Origin: Halobacillus shinanisalinarum
Lineage (GTDB): Bacteria > Bacillota > Bacilli > Bacillales > Halobacillaceae
Length of the DNA stretch: 64,000 nucleotides
Reading direction: 5' to 3'
Assembly: GCF_022919835.1 (NCBI RefSeq)
Contig: NZ_CP095074.1
Span: forward strand, 1,550,001-1,614,000
In this document: positions 9,017-18,194 of the stretch, in pieces
Layout of the letters: each line of letters starts with the position of its first letter
Position numbering within the stretch: the first letter of the stretch is position 1
Notes under the pieces: model-generated
Databases searched by the model: none
Seen by the model: only the letters and a program-made list of their open reading frames with translations
What the model was told of the DNA's origin: nothing
Made by a program: the position numbers and the translations under genes

Positions 9017-9463
9017 ATGGCAAATAACTATGGATACATACGGGGGAGTACCAAAGATCAGAATGAACAGCGTCAGTTACACAAAATGATGGAGAGAGGT
9101 GTAGAGGCATACAACATTTTTGTTGATAGAGCAAGCGGAGAAAACTTCGAACGCCCGTAATACCAATTACTGCGTAAGGTCCTCACTGAAGGGAACATTG
9201 TCTATATGGAAGCCCTTGATCGTATGGGCCTTAACTATGATGAGGTTATTGCAGAATGGAAGTACATCACAAGAGAATTAAAAGCGTGCGTCATCGTACT
9301 AGAAAACGAATCTTTTTTTGACAGTCGAAGATTCCGTGAAATGGGCGACATGGGACGTTTAATGGAAGATCAATTTTTATCTTTGCTTTCGTATGTTGCT
9401 GAGCAAGAAATAGCCGCAAATAATAGAAGAAAAACCATTCAAGACGGAGAAACGGAGACATAA
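9017..9463 (+). pseudogene. serine recombinase (resolvase/invertase) with in-frame stop
   Basis: From ATG 9017 (GGGTG upstream) the frame reads NNYGYIRGSTKDQNEQRQ, the N-terminal motif with the catalytic Ser of resolvases. It then gives VDRASGENFERP and hits TAA at 9158-9160. In the same frame it continues YQLLRKVLTEGNIVYMEALDRMG and ends SLLSYVAEQEIAANNRRK, which are family landmarks. A CAA-to-TAA change would explain the stop, since the family reads RPQYQ here. The C-terminal DNA-binding helix-turn-helix is also missing (149 codons against about 190). It is a dead mobile-element gene. Confidence 0.85.
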
Positions 9464-9949
9464 CAGACGTAATGTTTATGGTAATGTTAGAACTAAAGAA
9501 AAACACTTTTTATAAAATAATGAAGGAATATGAAAGAGTAAAGAGTATGTAGCTTATTGAAATGCTTTTTTGTGCCGGGTCATACTGTTAAAAATGATGG
9601 CTGAGGGAAAAAGGCGGCAAAATCGACAGATGCTACCTTCACCCCAACTTAAAGTGATCGGGTAAACAGGTCGTCCCCCTGCATATTGATGGATGTTGAA
9701 GCAGGTAATGAATTGACGTCCCGCCCCCGGTTTGAGTTGGCCGTTTCGCATATATGGTTGATTTCAAAAAGTTAGAGGCTGCCCCACCTTTTGGGACAGC
9801 CCCTTCATGCAATTTATACTATCCTATTTTGAACCGATTCCTATTTGAACGAATTGTTCCTGAGCTAGTTCAATTCACTTAAGAATGCCAGCATAAAATT
9901 ACATGTGAAATCGTTTAGTTATGATCACTCGCACTCTCTAATCCTTTAT
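9464..9949. other. intergenic region without recognised gene
   Basis: About 490 bases between the resolvase relic and the SDR stop codon. Weak frames exist on both strands but none has a ribosome binding site with family similarity. A hairpin at 9777-9801 is listed separately. The segment 9560-9770 is relatively GC-rich and may be the remains of an insertion sequence, which I could not identify. Confidence 0.4.
9777..9801 (-). terminator. probable terminator of the SDR gene
   Basis: Arms GGCTGCCCC and GGGACAGCC pair with one mismatch around an 8-base loop. Read leftwards, the hairpin is followed by TCTAACTTTTTG. It lies about 150 bases downstream of the SDR stop. Such sequences also occur at ends of mobile elements in Bacillaceae, so an alternative origin is possible. 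Confidence 0.45.
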
Positions 9950-10693
9950 TTATAACTCTTGCGAAGTAGGCCGAACGATCAATTCATTAACGGATACATC
10001 GCCAGGTTCTGCCACGGCATAACGAATTGCTCGAGCCATAGAATCAGGGTGAATTGCTTGTTTGTAAAGCTCGTCCACACCCTGTTTTACGTCACTGTCG
10101 GTAATGGTTTCAGTTAATTCAGTATCTATCGCACCTGGAGAAAGAATCGTCGTTCGAATATTGTTCGCTGCTTCCTCTTTTCTCAGTCCTTCGGTAATTG
10201 CACGGACGGCAAACTTACTTCCACTGTAGACCGCACTGCCAGGAAAAACTTCGTGACCCGCTACGGATGACACATTGATAATATGCCCTGCTTTTCTTTC
10301 ACGCATATGCGGTAGTACCGCTGCGATTCCATAAAGAACGCCTTTAATATTAACATCAATCATACGATCCCACTCGTCAGTCTTCAGTTTATGCAACAGC
10401 GATTGCGGCATTAAACCAGCATTGTTCACCATCACATCGATTTTCCCGTAGGTATCAAGCGCAAATTGTGCCAGTTCCTGCATTTGTTCTGTGGAAACAA
10501 CATCTGTCACTTTGTATCGAGCCTCTCCACCTTTGTTTTCGATAGCCTTTTGTAATTCCTGCAGTCGTTCTTCACGGCGAGCAGCCAGGACGAGTTTGGC
10601 ACCATGACCAGCAAGCTCCTTCGCGGTTGCCTCCCCAATTCCACTGGACGCACCTGTTAAGACGACAATTTTTCCTTCGATATTGTTGGACAT
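9950..10693 (-). CDS. SDR-family oxidoreductase
   Basis: A 247-residue classical short-chain dehydrogenase. Cofactor motif TGASSGIGEATAKEL is near residue 11, followed by ARREERL, which suggests NADP preference. NNAGLMP is near 85, and the catalytic Ser and YSGSKFA (Tyr/Lys) are near 140-160. The C-terminal PGAIDTELTETI is typical of the YdfG-like branch that reduces short hydroxy acids or aldehydes. The start is the ATG of MSNNIEGK, behind AAAGGTG; an upstream GTG in frame has no spacing for a ribosome binding site. It stands alone and is probably monocistronic. The substrate is unknown. Confidence 0.88.
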   Translation of the reverse strand: MSNNIEGKIVVLTGASSGIGEATAKELAGHGAKLVLAARREERLQELQKAIENKGGEARYKVTDVVSTEQMQELAQFALDTYGKIDVMVNNAGLMPQSLLHKLKTDEWDRMIDVNIKGVLYGIAAVLPHMRERKAGHIINVSSVAGHEVFPGSAVYSGSKFAVRAITEGLRKEEAANNIRTTILSPGAIDTELTETITDSDVKQGVDELYKQAIHPDSMARAIRYAVAEPGDVSVNELIVRPTSQEL

Positions 10694-10744
10694 TTCAAAA
10701 CACACCTTTCTCTATATCACTTGCCGGGAAGTTGCATAACCACC

Positions 10745-10960
10745 CGGAATTAAATTTTTGCTCTATTCTTGATGTAGGGGCATATTGTACAAGAACTCCC
10801 CGTTAATATTGGAACCTTCCTTCTTTTCTAAGATCGAGCAGCCCACAATCCACCAAGGGACTTAAAACCGGTTGATACGTTTAAGCGAATCCCCATTTCT
10901 GTACAGCTCAGTTCCTCACGCTTGGCCAACATTTTCACGATTTGCAACGGGTAGGATGGC
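10745..10960 (-). pseudogene. possible ArsR-type helix-turn-helix regulator relic
   Basis: In minus-strand frames one reads YPLQIVKMLAKREELSCTEM, then GIRLNVS, then after a frame change KSLVDCGLLDLRKEG. The order (helix, CxxEx5LxxS turn, LxxxGLxxxRKEG wing) is that of ArsR-family regulators, but there are several breaks and no start codon. This is a tentative call from a few landmarks. Confidence 0.35.
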
Positions 10961-11277
10961 CTAAAGCCTTGTAGACATTTACTGTGACATCCTCAGCCAC
11001 CCATAAAATCTGCCTTTCAGCCTTACATGTTTCGTATTTCCACAAATACCAAAATTCAAAACCTACCCTGCGATGTATGTTCTTAGAAAAAAATCAACAT
11101 GTTTCCCGTAGCACGAGGAACATATTGACCTTCTGGAAGAATAGTTCTAAGATTCTCCCTTCGTAAAAACTCTTCTATGACATACGGATAATCACGACCA
11201 TCCGTTTCAATAAAAAATAACCGGATGCCTGTATATCATAGGAGACCGATTATAGATGAAAGCTGTTTTTTATTAAA

Positions 11278-11436
11278 TCATACCACTCCCGAAAAAGAGA
11301 CTCCAAAAACACCAACGAACAGGCTGCCAACAGAGATGGAGAGCCCTAAACATTTCAAATTGTCGTTTTGTTGATACGTTCTTAAACCAAAGATAACTTC
11401 TAAAGTACAACAGATAGCAATCGCAATAAAGAGCAT
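11278..11436 (-). CDS. short two-helix membrane protein or membrane-protein relic
   Basis: A 52-codon frame starts MLFIAIAICCTLEVIFGL and ends SVGSLFVGVFGVSFSGVV, with two hydrophobic stretches and a polar middle (RTYQQNDNLK). It is the only coherent frame in the 10.7-11.7 kb gap, but no strong ribosome binding site is visible upstream. It could be the tail of a lost membrane protein. I do not recognise a family. Confidence 0.25.
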   Translation of the reverse strand: MLFIAIAICCTLEVIFGLRTYQQNDNLKCLGLSISVGSLFVGVFGVSFSGVV

Positions 11437-11610
11437 AAACTTCGCTACCTGCTAAAGGTCACTTTTTACTAGTCTTTCAATATAGCTAAAATTTGCTCAG
11501 CTACTCTAAATTCTTCAGACAACTAATAGGCTGCGCCCCCTGCTTGTCGAGGGCCCTCCATGAGTGAGCATTATCTCAGCCTAGCAACCCTAAAATTTGA
11601 TAGTACACCC

Positions 11611-11639
11611 TTGACATACAAATGTAAGCGTTTTACTAT
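11611..11639 (+). promoter_or_regulatory. rbs operon promoter (SigA type)
   Basis: TTGACA at 11611-11616 and TACTAT at 11634-11639 are separated by exactly 17 bases, a near-consensus vegetative promoter. It lies 85 bases upstream of rbsR. A cre-like box lies in the spacer and two RbsR-type palindromes lie just downstream, so the arrangement explains both catabolite repression and specific repression. Confidence 0.85.
11623..11636 (+). promoter_or_regulatory. cre-like site overlapping the rbs promoter
   Basis: TGTAAGCGTTTTAC matches 12 of 14 positions of the CcpA consensus TGWAANCGNTNWCA. It lies between the -35 and -10 boxes, a position where CcpA binding would block RNA polymerase. The match is direct; CcpA control is inferred from B. 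subtilis ribose operon regulation. Confidence 0.65.
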
Positions 11640-11642
11640 ATG

Positions 11643-11656
11643 TGTAACGGGTTACA
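11643..11656. promoter_or_regulatory. RbsR operator candidate O1
   Basis: TGTAACGGGTTACA is an imperfect palindrome (the centre deviates) lying 3 bases downstream of the -10 box, around the transcription start. It is a copy of the core of O2. Confidence 0.7.
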
Positions 11657-11678
11657 TAAAACCCTTTTTAATTTGATT

Positions 11679-11700
11679 AATGTGTAACCGGTTACACATT
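11679..11700. promoter_or_regulatory. RbsR operator candidate O2 (perfect palindrome)
   Basis: A perfect 22-bp palindrome with core TGTGTAACCGGTTACACA. The central CG with symmetric arms is typical of LacI-family operators. It sits in the leader between promoter and rbsR, 36 bases from O1. Confidence 0.8.
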
Positions 11701-11723
11701 AAGGCAAGAAGGTGATTTAAAAG

Positions 11724-12713
11724 ATGACAACAATTAAAGATGTCGCTAAACTCGCTGAGGTTTCTGTAGCTACTGTTTCCAGGGTTTTAAACAAGAATGG
11801 CTATGTCCATACCGAAACGGAAAAGCGTGTTGCTGATGCGATTAAACAGTTAAACTATAAACCTAATGATGTGGCTCGAAGTCTTTTTAAAGGGCGTTCA
11901 AAAATGATTGCTCTTCTTGTCCCAGATATAATGAACCCTTTCTTCCCTGAACTTGCCAGGGCTGTGGAAGATGTGACCAAACAACATAATTTCACCTTTG
12001 TTTTATGTAATACCGATGATGATATCGATAAAGAAATGGCTTATTTAGATGCATTAAAGCAAAAGTCTGTAGACGGAATCATTATTGTTTCGAGTACCAT
12101 TACTGCTGAGGACATCAACGGGATGGGAACTCCGATTGTGGCTCTCGATAGGATTCTTAGTTCTAGTCTATCTTCCGTTACTGTTAATAATTGTGTTGGC
12201 GCTAGAGAAGCTGTCCAACATTTAAAGGCGATTGGCTGTCAGAGGATCGCCCATGTTTCAGGACCAGAGAATGTGAGTAACGCTAAACAACGTTTGAAAG
12301 GCTATCTTGAAGAAGTGCAAGACGAGCAATGGTTTCACCCTAGCTATATAGAACAAGGAGACTATCATTTTGAAAATGCCAAAGCAGCAACTGAAAAGCT
12401 CCTCAACAAACATCGTGATATCGATGGTCTTTTTGTAGCGAATGACCTTATGGGTGTTGGTGCATTAAAGGCAGCCGAGTCACTGGGAATCAACGTACCT
12501 GAGGACCTCTCGATCATAGCTTTTGATGGTATCAGCCTTGGGGAGACCACCTCCCCCGCTTTAACAACCATGGCACAGCCCATTTACCAGGCAGGGGCCA
12601 GAGCAGCAGAAATACTTATTGAACAAATTGAGAATCAGAACCTTGCTACGACGAACGAAGAATTCTCTGTGAAACTAGTTGAACGACAATCCACTAGGAG
12701 GTGTTCACCATGA
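11724..12713 (+). CDS. rbsR: ribose operon repressor, LacI family
   Basis: A 329-residue LacI/GalR regulator. The helix-turn-helix is at residues 2-26 (TIKDVAKLAEVSVATVSRVL) with the hinge near 45-60 (YKPNDVARSL). The periplasmic-binding-type ligand domain follows, with NPFFPELARAVED, GIIIVSS, FVANDLMGVGALKAAE and AFDGISLGE. It is the first gene of rbsRKDACB and its stop overlaps the rbsK start (ATGA). The start ATG follows AAGGTG. Two matching palindromic operators precede it, so it is expected to repress its own operon until ribose (or a ribose-derived ligand) is present. Confidence 0.92.
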   Translation: MTTIKDVAKLAEVSVATVSRVLNKNGYVHTETEKRVADAIKQLNYKPNDVARSLFKGRSKMIALLVPDIMNPFFPELARAVEDVTKQHNFTFVLCNTDDDIDKEMAYLDALKQKSVDGIIIVSSTITAEDINGMGTPIVALDRILSSSLSSVTVNNCVGAREAVQHLKAIGCQRIAHVSGPENVSNAKQRLKGYLEEVQDEQWFHPSYIEQGDYHFENAKAATEKLLNKHRDIDGLFVANDLMGVGALKAAESLGINVPEDLSIIAFDGISLGETTSPALTTMAQPIYQAGARAAEILIEQIENQNLATTNEEFSVKLVERQSTRRCSP

Positions 12714-13605
12714 GCCATCAGCCGACGGTAACCGTTGTCGGGAGTATCAATATGGATTTAGCCGTTTCGACAGATGTTATGCCGCTTCAAGGTGAAACTG
12801 TTCTTGGAAAAAAGTTTGCCACGTACCCTGGAGGTAAAGGGGCAAACCAGGCTGTAGCTGCGGCAAGGCTAGGTGCGAACGTGAATATGATCGGCGCTGT
12901 CGGTGGAGATATTTTTGGAAGGGAATTACTTCATCATCTTCACAACGAGACTATCGATACATCGGCTGTGCACACATTAGACCATGTTCCTTCTGGGACA
13001 GCGACGATTATCTTATCTGAACAAGATAATCGAATTATCGTTGCCCCCGGTGCAAATGGAATGGTCTCTCCTGAGTTAGTTCAGAGTCATAAATCTATCA
13101 TTAAGAATAGTGATGTGATCCTATTACAATTGGAAATTCCGATAGAGACAATTAGTTACGTAGCAGCCTTAGCTTACGACCTGGGGGTGCCCGTGATACT
13201 CAACCCTGCTCCCTATCAAAAGCTCCCAGCTGCTTTGTTAAGTCAAGTCGAATTCTTAACGCCAAATGAAACCGAAGCGAAGTCTTTAACTAAAGATCCA
13301 GTGCTTGATATTCTTCGTGAGAAAATGATTATCACACAAGGTGATCGGGTGTTGTCATTCACCGGAACGACTCAGACATGACGATTCCTGGATACAATGT
13401 GCCTCTTCAAGATACTACCGGTGCGGGTGATACCTTTAATGGCGCGCTTGCGACACGATTAGCCAGCGGCAAACGTTTAGAGGATGCTGTGAATTATGCT
13501 AACGCAGCTGCAGCCATGTCTGTTACGAAGTTAGGTGCTCAAAGCGGCATGCCAATCAAGGATGAGGTCGAACAGTTTTTGCAAGAAAGGTCTGATCACC
13601 AATGA
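12710..13605 (+). pseudogene. rbsK: ribokinase, interrupted by a one-base frameshift
   Basis: Ribokinase phosphorylates D-ribose to ribose-5-phosphate. The N-terminal part (226 codons to 13381) has VVGSINMDLAV, the sugar-binding GGKGANQAVAAARLG and NPAPYQKLP. The C-terminal part is in another frame and has the catalytic signature DTTGAGDTFNGAL and ANAAAAMSVTKLGAQSG. Joining the frames near 13346-13349 gives TQGDRGVVIHRNDSDMTIPG, exactly the family order, if CGGGTG is read as CGGGGTG. One G is therefore missing and the restored protein would be 298 residues, normal length. The start follows AGGAGG and overlaps rbsR. Either a recent mutation or a base-calling error; if real, ribose use would be blocked at this step unless another kinase exists. 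Confidence 0.92.
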
Positions 13606-13991
13606 AGAAAACAGGCATATTAAATCGTGAGCTAGCTTCTATTCTAGCAAGACTTGGACATACGGATACCATTATCATTGCAGATTGCGGTATGCCCATC
13701 CCCGAGGATACAAAATGTGTTGACCTCTCCGTAACTCTTGGATCGCCAAGCTTTGAATCGATCCTACAGGTAATAGCAGATGATATGGAAATTGAAGCGA
13801 TTACTCTAGCAGAAGAAATGAAACAGCATAATGCCTCTATCCATGATAACGTTCTGAGCTATTCGAAGTCGATCCATTATACAAGTCATGAAGATTTAAA
13901 AACTCAAGCCAAAAACGCCAAGGCAGTGATTCGAACAGGGGAAAATACTCCTTATGCGAATGCCATTCTGCAGTCAGGGGTCATTTTCTAG
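13602..13991 (+). CDS. rbsD: D-ribose pyranase
   Basis: A 129-residue RbsD/FucU-family protein that interconverts the pyran and furan forms of ribose, so that ribokinase gets its furanose substrate. Seen: MKKTGILNRELASILARLGH, with the catalytic His20, and IIIADCGMPIP, FESILQVIADDMEIEAI, and the C-terminal VIRTGENTPYANAILQSGV, all family hallmarks. The start overlaps the rbsK stop by four bases, so translation is coupled. Length is typical (about 131 in B. subtilis). Confidence 0.95.
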   Translation: MKKTGILNRELASILARLGHTDTIIIADCGMPIPEDTKCVDLSVTLGSPSFESILQVIADDMEIEAITLAEEMKQHNASIHDNVLSYSKSIHYTSHEDLKTQAKNAKAVIRTGENTPYANAILQSGVIF

Positions 13992-14009
13992 ACGAAGGAG
14001 GGGAGAAAT

Positions 14010-15509
14010 ATGGTGGCTACACCTTTTATTGAGATGAGTAAGATTAATAAATCGTTCGCTGGCAACCAGGTGTTAAAGGATGTTGATTTCACTGTTCACC
14101 CAGGGGAAGTGCATGCGCTCATGGGGGAAAATGGTGCTGGAAAATCAACTTTAATCAAAGTGTTAACTGGCATTCACCCAAGAGACGGCGGGACTATTCA
14201 GTTAAAAGGTGAAGAAGTTACGTTTACCAATCCCAAACAAGCCGAACATAAAGGAATGGTTGTCATCCATCAGGAGCTAAATATCATTCCACACTTAACG
14301 GTCACCCAGAATATGTTTCTTGGAAAAGAGCTGACCTACGGGAAGTCTGGCATTCTAAAGATGAAAGAAATGCGCCAACAAACGCTTGAGAACTTGGAAC
14401 GCCTCGGTGTAACGAATATCAATCCAGATGAAGAAGCTGGCCATCTTTCCGTTGGTAAACAGCAAATGGTCGAGATCGCCCGTGCCGTTTCCACAAATGC
14501 GGAAATGATCATTATGGACGAGCCGACAGCGGCGCTGACTGAACGTGAAATCGAACGTCTCTTTGATGTCGTTAACTCTTTACGAGAACAAAACGTCAGC
14601 ATCATTTATATTTCCCATAGGATGGAGGAAATTTTTCAAATATGTGACCGAATTACAGTACTTCGTGACGGTTCATACGTCGGGACAGAAAATATTTCTG
14701 AGACCTCCTTTAAAGCGATTGTAAAAATGATGGTTGGCCGCGAACTTGGTGAACGTTTTCCTGAGCGAACGGGCGAACGCGGAGATGTGGTACTTGAAGT
14801 AAAGCATTTAGCCAGAACGGGCCTTTTCACTGATGTCAATTTCTCCGTGCATCAGGGAGAGATTCTCGGTGTAGCTGGACTTATGGGGGCTGGCCGAACT
14901 GAAATTATGGAAGCCATCTTTGGTTCACGTAAGAAAACGCATGGCAGTATTTCCTTAAACGGCGAACCATTAACGATTAAACACCCACGGGATGCGATTC
15001 GTTCAGGTATTGGCTTTATAACTGAGGATCGAAAAGATGAAGGGCTTGTGCTTAATTTGTCGATACGGGAGAATATTGCATTGACAAATACGAAAGCGAT
15101 TTCGAATGGTGGCTGGATTTCTTCTTCTAATGAAATGAAGTTGATTGACGAGTTGATTGAAAAGCTTCACGTAAGAACGACAGGGCGCGAGCAAGAGGTT
15201 CGCTCATTAAGTGGTGGAAACCAGCAAAAGGTCGTCATCGCCAAATGGCTCGGTATTAAACCAAAGCTTCTCATCCTAGATGAGCCTACACGCGGTGTAG
15301 ATGTTGGTGCTAAAAAAGAAATTTACCATATTATGAATGAACTCACTGAACAGGGGGTCGCTATCATTATGGTTTCGTCAGAACTTCCAGAGGTTCTAGG
15401 GGTAAGTGACCGGATTATGGTGATTCATGAAGGAAAAGTCGCACGTATCATCGACAGCGATGAGGCTGATCAAGAAAAAATAATGGCAGCAGCTACAGGA
15501 GGGGAGTAA
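14010..15509 (+). CDS. rbsA: ribose ABC transporter, ATP-binding protein (two NBDs)
   Basis: A 499-residue sugar ABC ATPase made of two fused nucleotide-binding domains. First domain: Walker [10 protein letters not shown] near residue 39, signature [14 protein letters not shown] near 147 and Walker [12 protein letters not shown]. Second domain: a degenerate Walker [10 protein letters not shown] near 291, signature [14 protein letters not shown] and [16 protein letters not shown]. This asymmetry is normal for RbsA/MglA. The ribosome binding site is GGAGGGGAG. It energises uptake through RbsC with substrate delivered by RbsB. rbsC follows two bases after its stop. Confidence 0.95.
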   Translation: MVATPFIEMSKINKSFAGNQVLKDVDFTVHPGEVHALMGENGAGKSTLIKVLTGIHPRDGGTIQLKGEEVTFTNPKQAEHKGMVVIHQELNIIPHLTVTQNMFLGKELTYGKSGILKMKEMRQQTLENLERLGVTNINPDEEAGHLSVGKQQMVEIARAVSTNAEMIIMDEPTAALTEREIERLFDVVNSLREQNVSIIYISHRMEEIFQICDRITVLRDGSYVGTENISETSFKAIVKMMVGRELGERFPERTGERGDVVLEVKHLARTGLFTDVNFSVHQGEILGVAGLMGAGRTEIMEAIFGSRKKTHGSISLNGEPLTIKHPRDAIRSGIGFITEDRKDEGLVLNLSIRENIALTNTKAISNGGWISSSNEMKLIDELIEKLHVRTTGREQEVRSLSGGNQQKVVIAKWLGIKPKLLILDEPTRGVDVGAKKEIYHIMNELTEQGVAIIMVSSELPEVLGVSDRIMVIHEGKVARIIDSDEADQEKIMAAATGGE

Positions 15510-15511
15510 CG

Positions 15512-16447
15512 ATGAAGCAATCATTAATGAGCAATTTTTCTAAGCTTGGCCCGTTAATTGGTCTACTGTTAATTATAACCATTTTATCTTTCTTAAGCGA
15601 TAACTTTTTTACCATTGATAACTTACTCAACCTTCTAAGGCAGATTTCTATTAATGCCCTGATTGCTTTTGGTATGACGTTCGTCATCTTAACAGGTGGA
15701 ATTGACCTTTCTGTCGGGTCCATCCTAGCGTTTGGCAGTGCTTTAACAGCTGGTATGCTTGCTAGTGGCATGGATCCGTTACTTGCCGTATTAATTGGGT
15801 TATTAGCAGGATTTGCTATGGGAGCGGTAAATGGGTTTGTTATTACAAAAGGGAAAGTTGCCCCCTTTATTGCCACACTAGCCACGATGACGATCTTCCG
15901 CGGTGCTACGCTAGTTTATACAGAAGGGCGCCCCATCACAGGGTTATCAGACAGCTTCACATTTGAAATGATCGGTGGGGGTTATGTATTCGGCATCCCT
16001 TTTCCAGCAATAGTAATGCTTGTGGTTTTCGTCATCTTATTCTATATCTTGCGTAACACTGTTTTTGGTAGACAAGTATATTCCGTTGGTGGGAATGAAG
16101 AAGCTTCTATCCTATCAGGGATTAAAGCAGACCGCGTGAAAATATGGGTGTACTCGCTAACCGGGATGCTGTCCGTTTTAGGTGGAATCATTTTGACAAG
16201 TCGGTTAAATTCAGCTCAGCCGACAGCTGGAACCATGTACGAGCTTGATGCCATTGCTGCCGTTGTGCTTGGTGGGACAAGCCTTGCGGGTGGTCGAGGG
16301 CGAATCGTCGGTACGTTGATCGGTGCTTTAATTATTGGCGTACTTGATAATGGACTGAATTTATTAAACGTATCATCCTTCTATCAACAAATTGTCAAGG
16401 GTGGCGTCATTCTACTCGCTGTCTTGCTTGATCGCAAGTCTAACTAA
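15512..16447 (+). CDS. rbsC: ribose ABC transporter permease
   Basis: A 311-residue permease with eight to ten transmembrane segments. It has the conserved GGIDLSVGSILAFGSALTAG (helices 2-3), the cytoplasmic coupling region FGRQVYSVGGNEEASILSGI near residue 190, and DAIAAVVLGGTSLAGGRGRI near 250. These are standard features of the RbsC/BPD_transp_2 family. It starts right behind rbsA with GGGGAG as ribosome binding site, in the order A-C-B typical of Bacillus. Confidence 0.95.
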   Translation: MKQSLMSNFSKLGPLIGLLLIITILSFLSDNFFTIDNLLNLLRQISINALIAFGMTFVILTGGIDLSVGSILAFGSALTAGMLASGMDPLLAVLIGLLAGFAMGAVNGFVITKGKVAPFIATLATMTIFRGATLVYTEGRPITGLSDSFTFEMIGGGYVFGIPFPAIVMLVVFVILFYILRNTVFGRQVYSVGGNEEASILSGIKADRVKIWVYSLTGMLSVLGGIILTSRLNSAQPTAGTMYELDAIAAVVLGGTSLAGGRGRIVGTLIGALIIGVLDNGLNLLNVSSFYQQIVKGGVILLAVLLDRKSN

Positions 16448-16507
16448 CAAACATGATGTTCTTCCATGAACATGATGATATAAAAATATTTCAAGGAGGA
16501 AATACAC

Positions 16508-17455
16508 ATGAGTAAATGGATCAAATCACTTGGACTCTTAGCTTTATTGTTGATCGTTGCTACAGCCTGCTCGACAGAACCACCAGGATCTTCCTCAGAT
16601 GATTCCAGCGGAGAAAGCCAAGGATCTGAGGATGACACAGTTAAAATAGGACTTTCCATTTCAACTTTGAACAATCCGTTCTTTGTTTCATTGCGTGATG
16701 GTGCGCAAGCTGCTGCAAAGGAAGCCGGTTTCGAACTCCTAACGTCAGACGCTCAGAATGATTCAGCAACACAGGTTAGTGATATTGAAGACTTATTACA
16801 GCAAAATATTGATGTCCTACTGGTAAACCCTACGGATTCTGCAGCCATTGTTTCTGCCATAGAGTCAGCGAATAACGCTGATGTTCCTGTCATCACAGTT
16901 GACCGCAGTGCTGATGGTGGTGATGTCGTCTCACACATTGCTTCTGATAACGTAGCCGGCGGAGAAATGGCTGGAAAATTTATTGCAGAACAATTGGGTG
17001 AAGAAGGTAACGTTGTTGAGCTAGAAGGGATCCCTGGTGCATCAGCTACTCGTGAGCGTGGGAAAGGTTTTCACAATATTATTGATGGCATCGATGGGAT
17101 TGAGGTCGTTGCCAATCAATCAGCGAACTTTGACCGTTCTGAAGGATTAACGGTTATGGAAAACATTTTACAGAGTACAGACGACATTGACGCTGTTTTT
17201 GCCCATAATGATGAAATGGCTTTAGGTGCTGTCCAAGCTTTAGAATCAAACAATTTGCTTGAAGATGTTACGGTTGTAGGCTTTGATGCCACGGATGATG
17301 CACGGGCAGCTGTTTCTGAAGGACGCATGGATGCTACTGTCGCCCAGCAGCCGAAGCTGATCGGTGAACAAGCGATTGAGACAGCTGGAAAAGTAGCAAA
17401 CGGAGAAAGTGTGGATGAATTCATTCCTGTTGAACTGCAACTTGTAACAGAATAA
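16508..17455 (+). CDS. rbsB: ribose ABC transporter substrate-binding lipoprotein
   Basis: A 315-residue sugar-binding lipoprotein. The signal sequence ends in the lipobox LLIVATAC (Cys about residue 21), followed by an acidic Ser/Asp/Glu-rich linker (SSSDDSSGESQGSEDD). The type-I periplasmic-binding fold follows with ISTLNNPFFVSLRDGAQAAA, DRSADGGDVVSHIASDNVAG, FAHNDEMALGAVQALE and VGFDATDDARAAV. Many acidic residues and few lysines suggest a protein that works outside the cell at elevated salt. The start follows AAGGAGG. It is the last gene of the operon and a terminator follows. Confidence 0.95.
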   Translation: MSKWIKSLGLLALLLIVATACSTEPPGSSSDDSSGESQGSEDDTVKIGLSISTLNNPFFVSLRDGAQAAAKEAGFELLTSDAQNDSATQVSDIEDLLQQNIDVLLVNPTDSAAIVSAIESANNADVPVITVDRSADGGDVVSHIASDNVAGGEMAGKFIAEQLGEEGNVVELEGIPGASATRERGKGFHNIIDGIDGIEVVANQSANFDRSEGLTVMENILQSTDDIDAVFAHNDEMALGAVQALESNNLLEDVTVVGFDATDDARAAVSEGRMDATVAQQPKLIGEQAIETAGKVANGESVDEFIPVELQLVTE

Positions 17456-17516
17456 TAGGTGTAGGTTGTTAAATTTAAACCCCTTCAGGATGTACACCAA
17501 CCTTAAAAATCATAAA

Positions 17517-17553
17517 GGAATCCCTTCTTTTCACTGGAGGGATTCTTTTACGT
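17517..17553 (+). terminator. rbs operon terminator
   Basis: GAATCCCT pairs with AGGGATTC (8 bp, loop of about 13) and is followed by TTTTA. It lies 60 bases after the rbsB stop. Confidence 0.75.
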
Positions 17554-17957
17554 TTACTGTATAGCTATAAGCAGTGTCTCAATTTCATTGGGCACTCCAA
17601 CTTCACTACTCATCCCATAATAGAATCCATGGAAAGTTACCAAGTGTATTGGGCACTTTTTCAGAACCTACATATGAGGGTTCAATCTTACAAATTCCGA
17701 AATTCTAAATAATCATCTTATACTAGACTTCTTCACTACAAGAAAAATTAAGCGATACAGCAGGCGAAAGGAGCGGTTCACTAACGAAAATTCGTTAGAC
17801 TGTTTCTTGGTCAAGCAATTTGAACAATATAATCAGTGATTCGCGATTCGTTGCCATACTGGATAATCTATTAACATCATCATCAACCCCTTTATGTACG
17901 ATTACAATCGCTGATATTCAGGAAGATCTATCATTATGTCGGGACCTCTCTAAAATT
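17554..17957. other. intergenic region with an 18-bp palindrome
   Basis: Four hundred bases without a supported gene. It holds two copies of TTGGGCACT (near 17588 and 17649) and the perfect palindrome CTAACGAAAATTCGTTAG at 17781-17798. A short rightward frame at 17820-18014 has no ribosome binding site or family similarity and I do not call it. Confidence 0.4.
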
Positions 17958-18125
17958 CTAGGTATTAACCAAAACCCTATGACAATACCTGCTTGCTATA
18001 CTACTTCCCACTAAATTGCTTATGTTTATTCCCTCATTATTTATTAGTGTACTTAGTAAAAATGAGAAGGAAGCCAAAAAAGTCGCAGTTGAAAGGCTTA
18101 TAGTGATACGCTTTTTTACACTCAT
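17958..18125 (-). CDS. short membrane protein, possibly truncated
   Basis: A 55-codon frame starting MSVKKRITISLSTATFLASF behind a strong site (GAGGAGGGG). It has a basic start and one long hydrophobic segment up to LLSTLINNEG, then a weakly polar tail. It resembles the first membrane helix of small polytopic proteins seen in Bacillus, but the rest is missing, so it may be a 5' remnant. I do not recognise the function. Confidence 0.4.
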   Translation of the reverse strand: MSVKKRITISLSTATFLASFSFLLSTLINNEGINISNLVGSSIASRYCHRVLVNT

Positions 18126-18194
18126 AAGCCCCCTCCTCGATTGATCTAATTTGTTCTGCTTAACTGCCCGACAGCCGTATAAAAACAATAAAAT

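Noticed and set aside
9554..9751. 65-codon leftward frame in the gap after the resolvase relic
   Set aside because: Unusual composition, no start signal and no recognisable motif.
17820..18014. 64-codon rightward frame
   Set aside because: No ribosome binding site, no family similarity, overlaps a better supported minus-strand frame.
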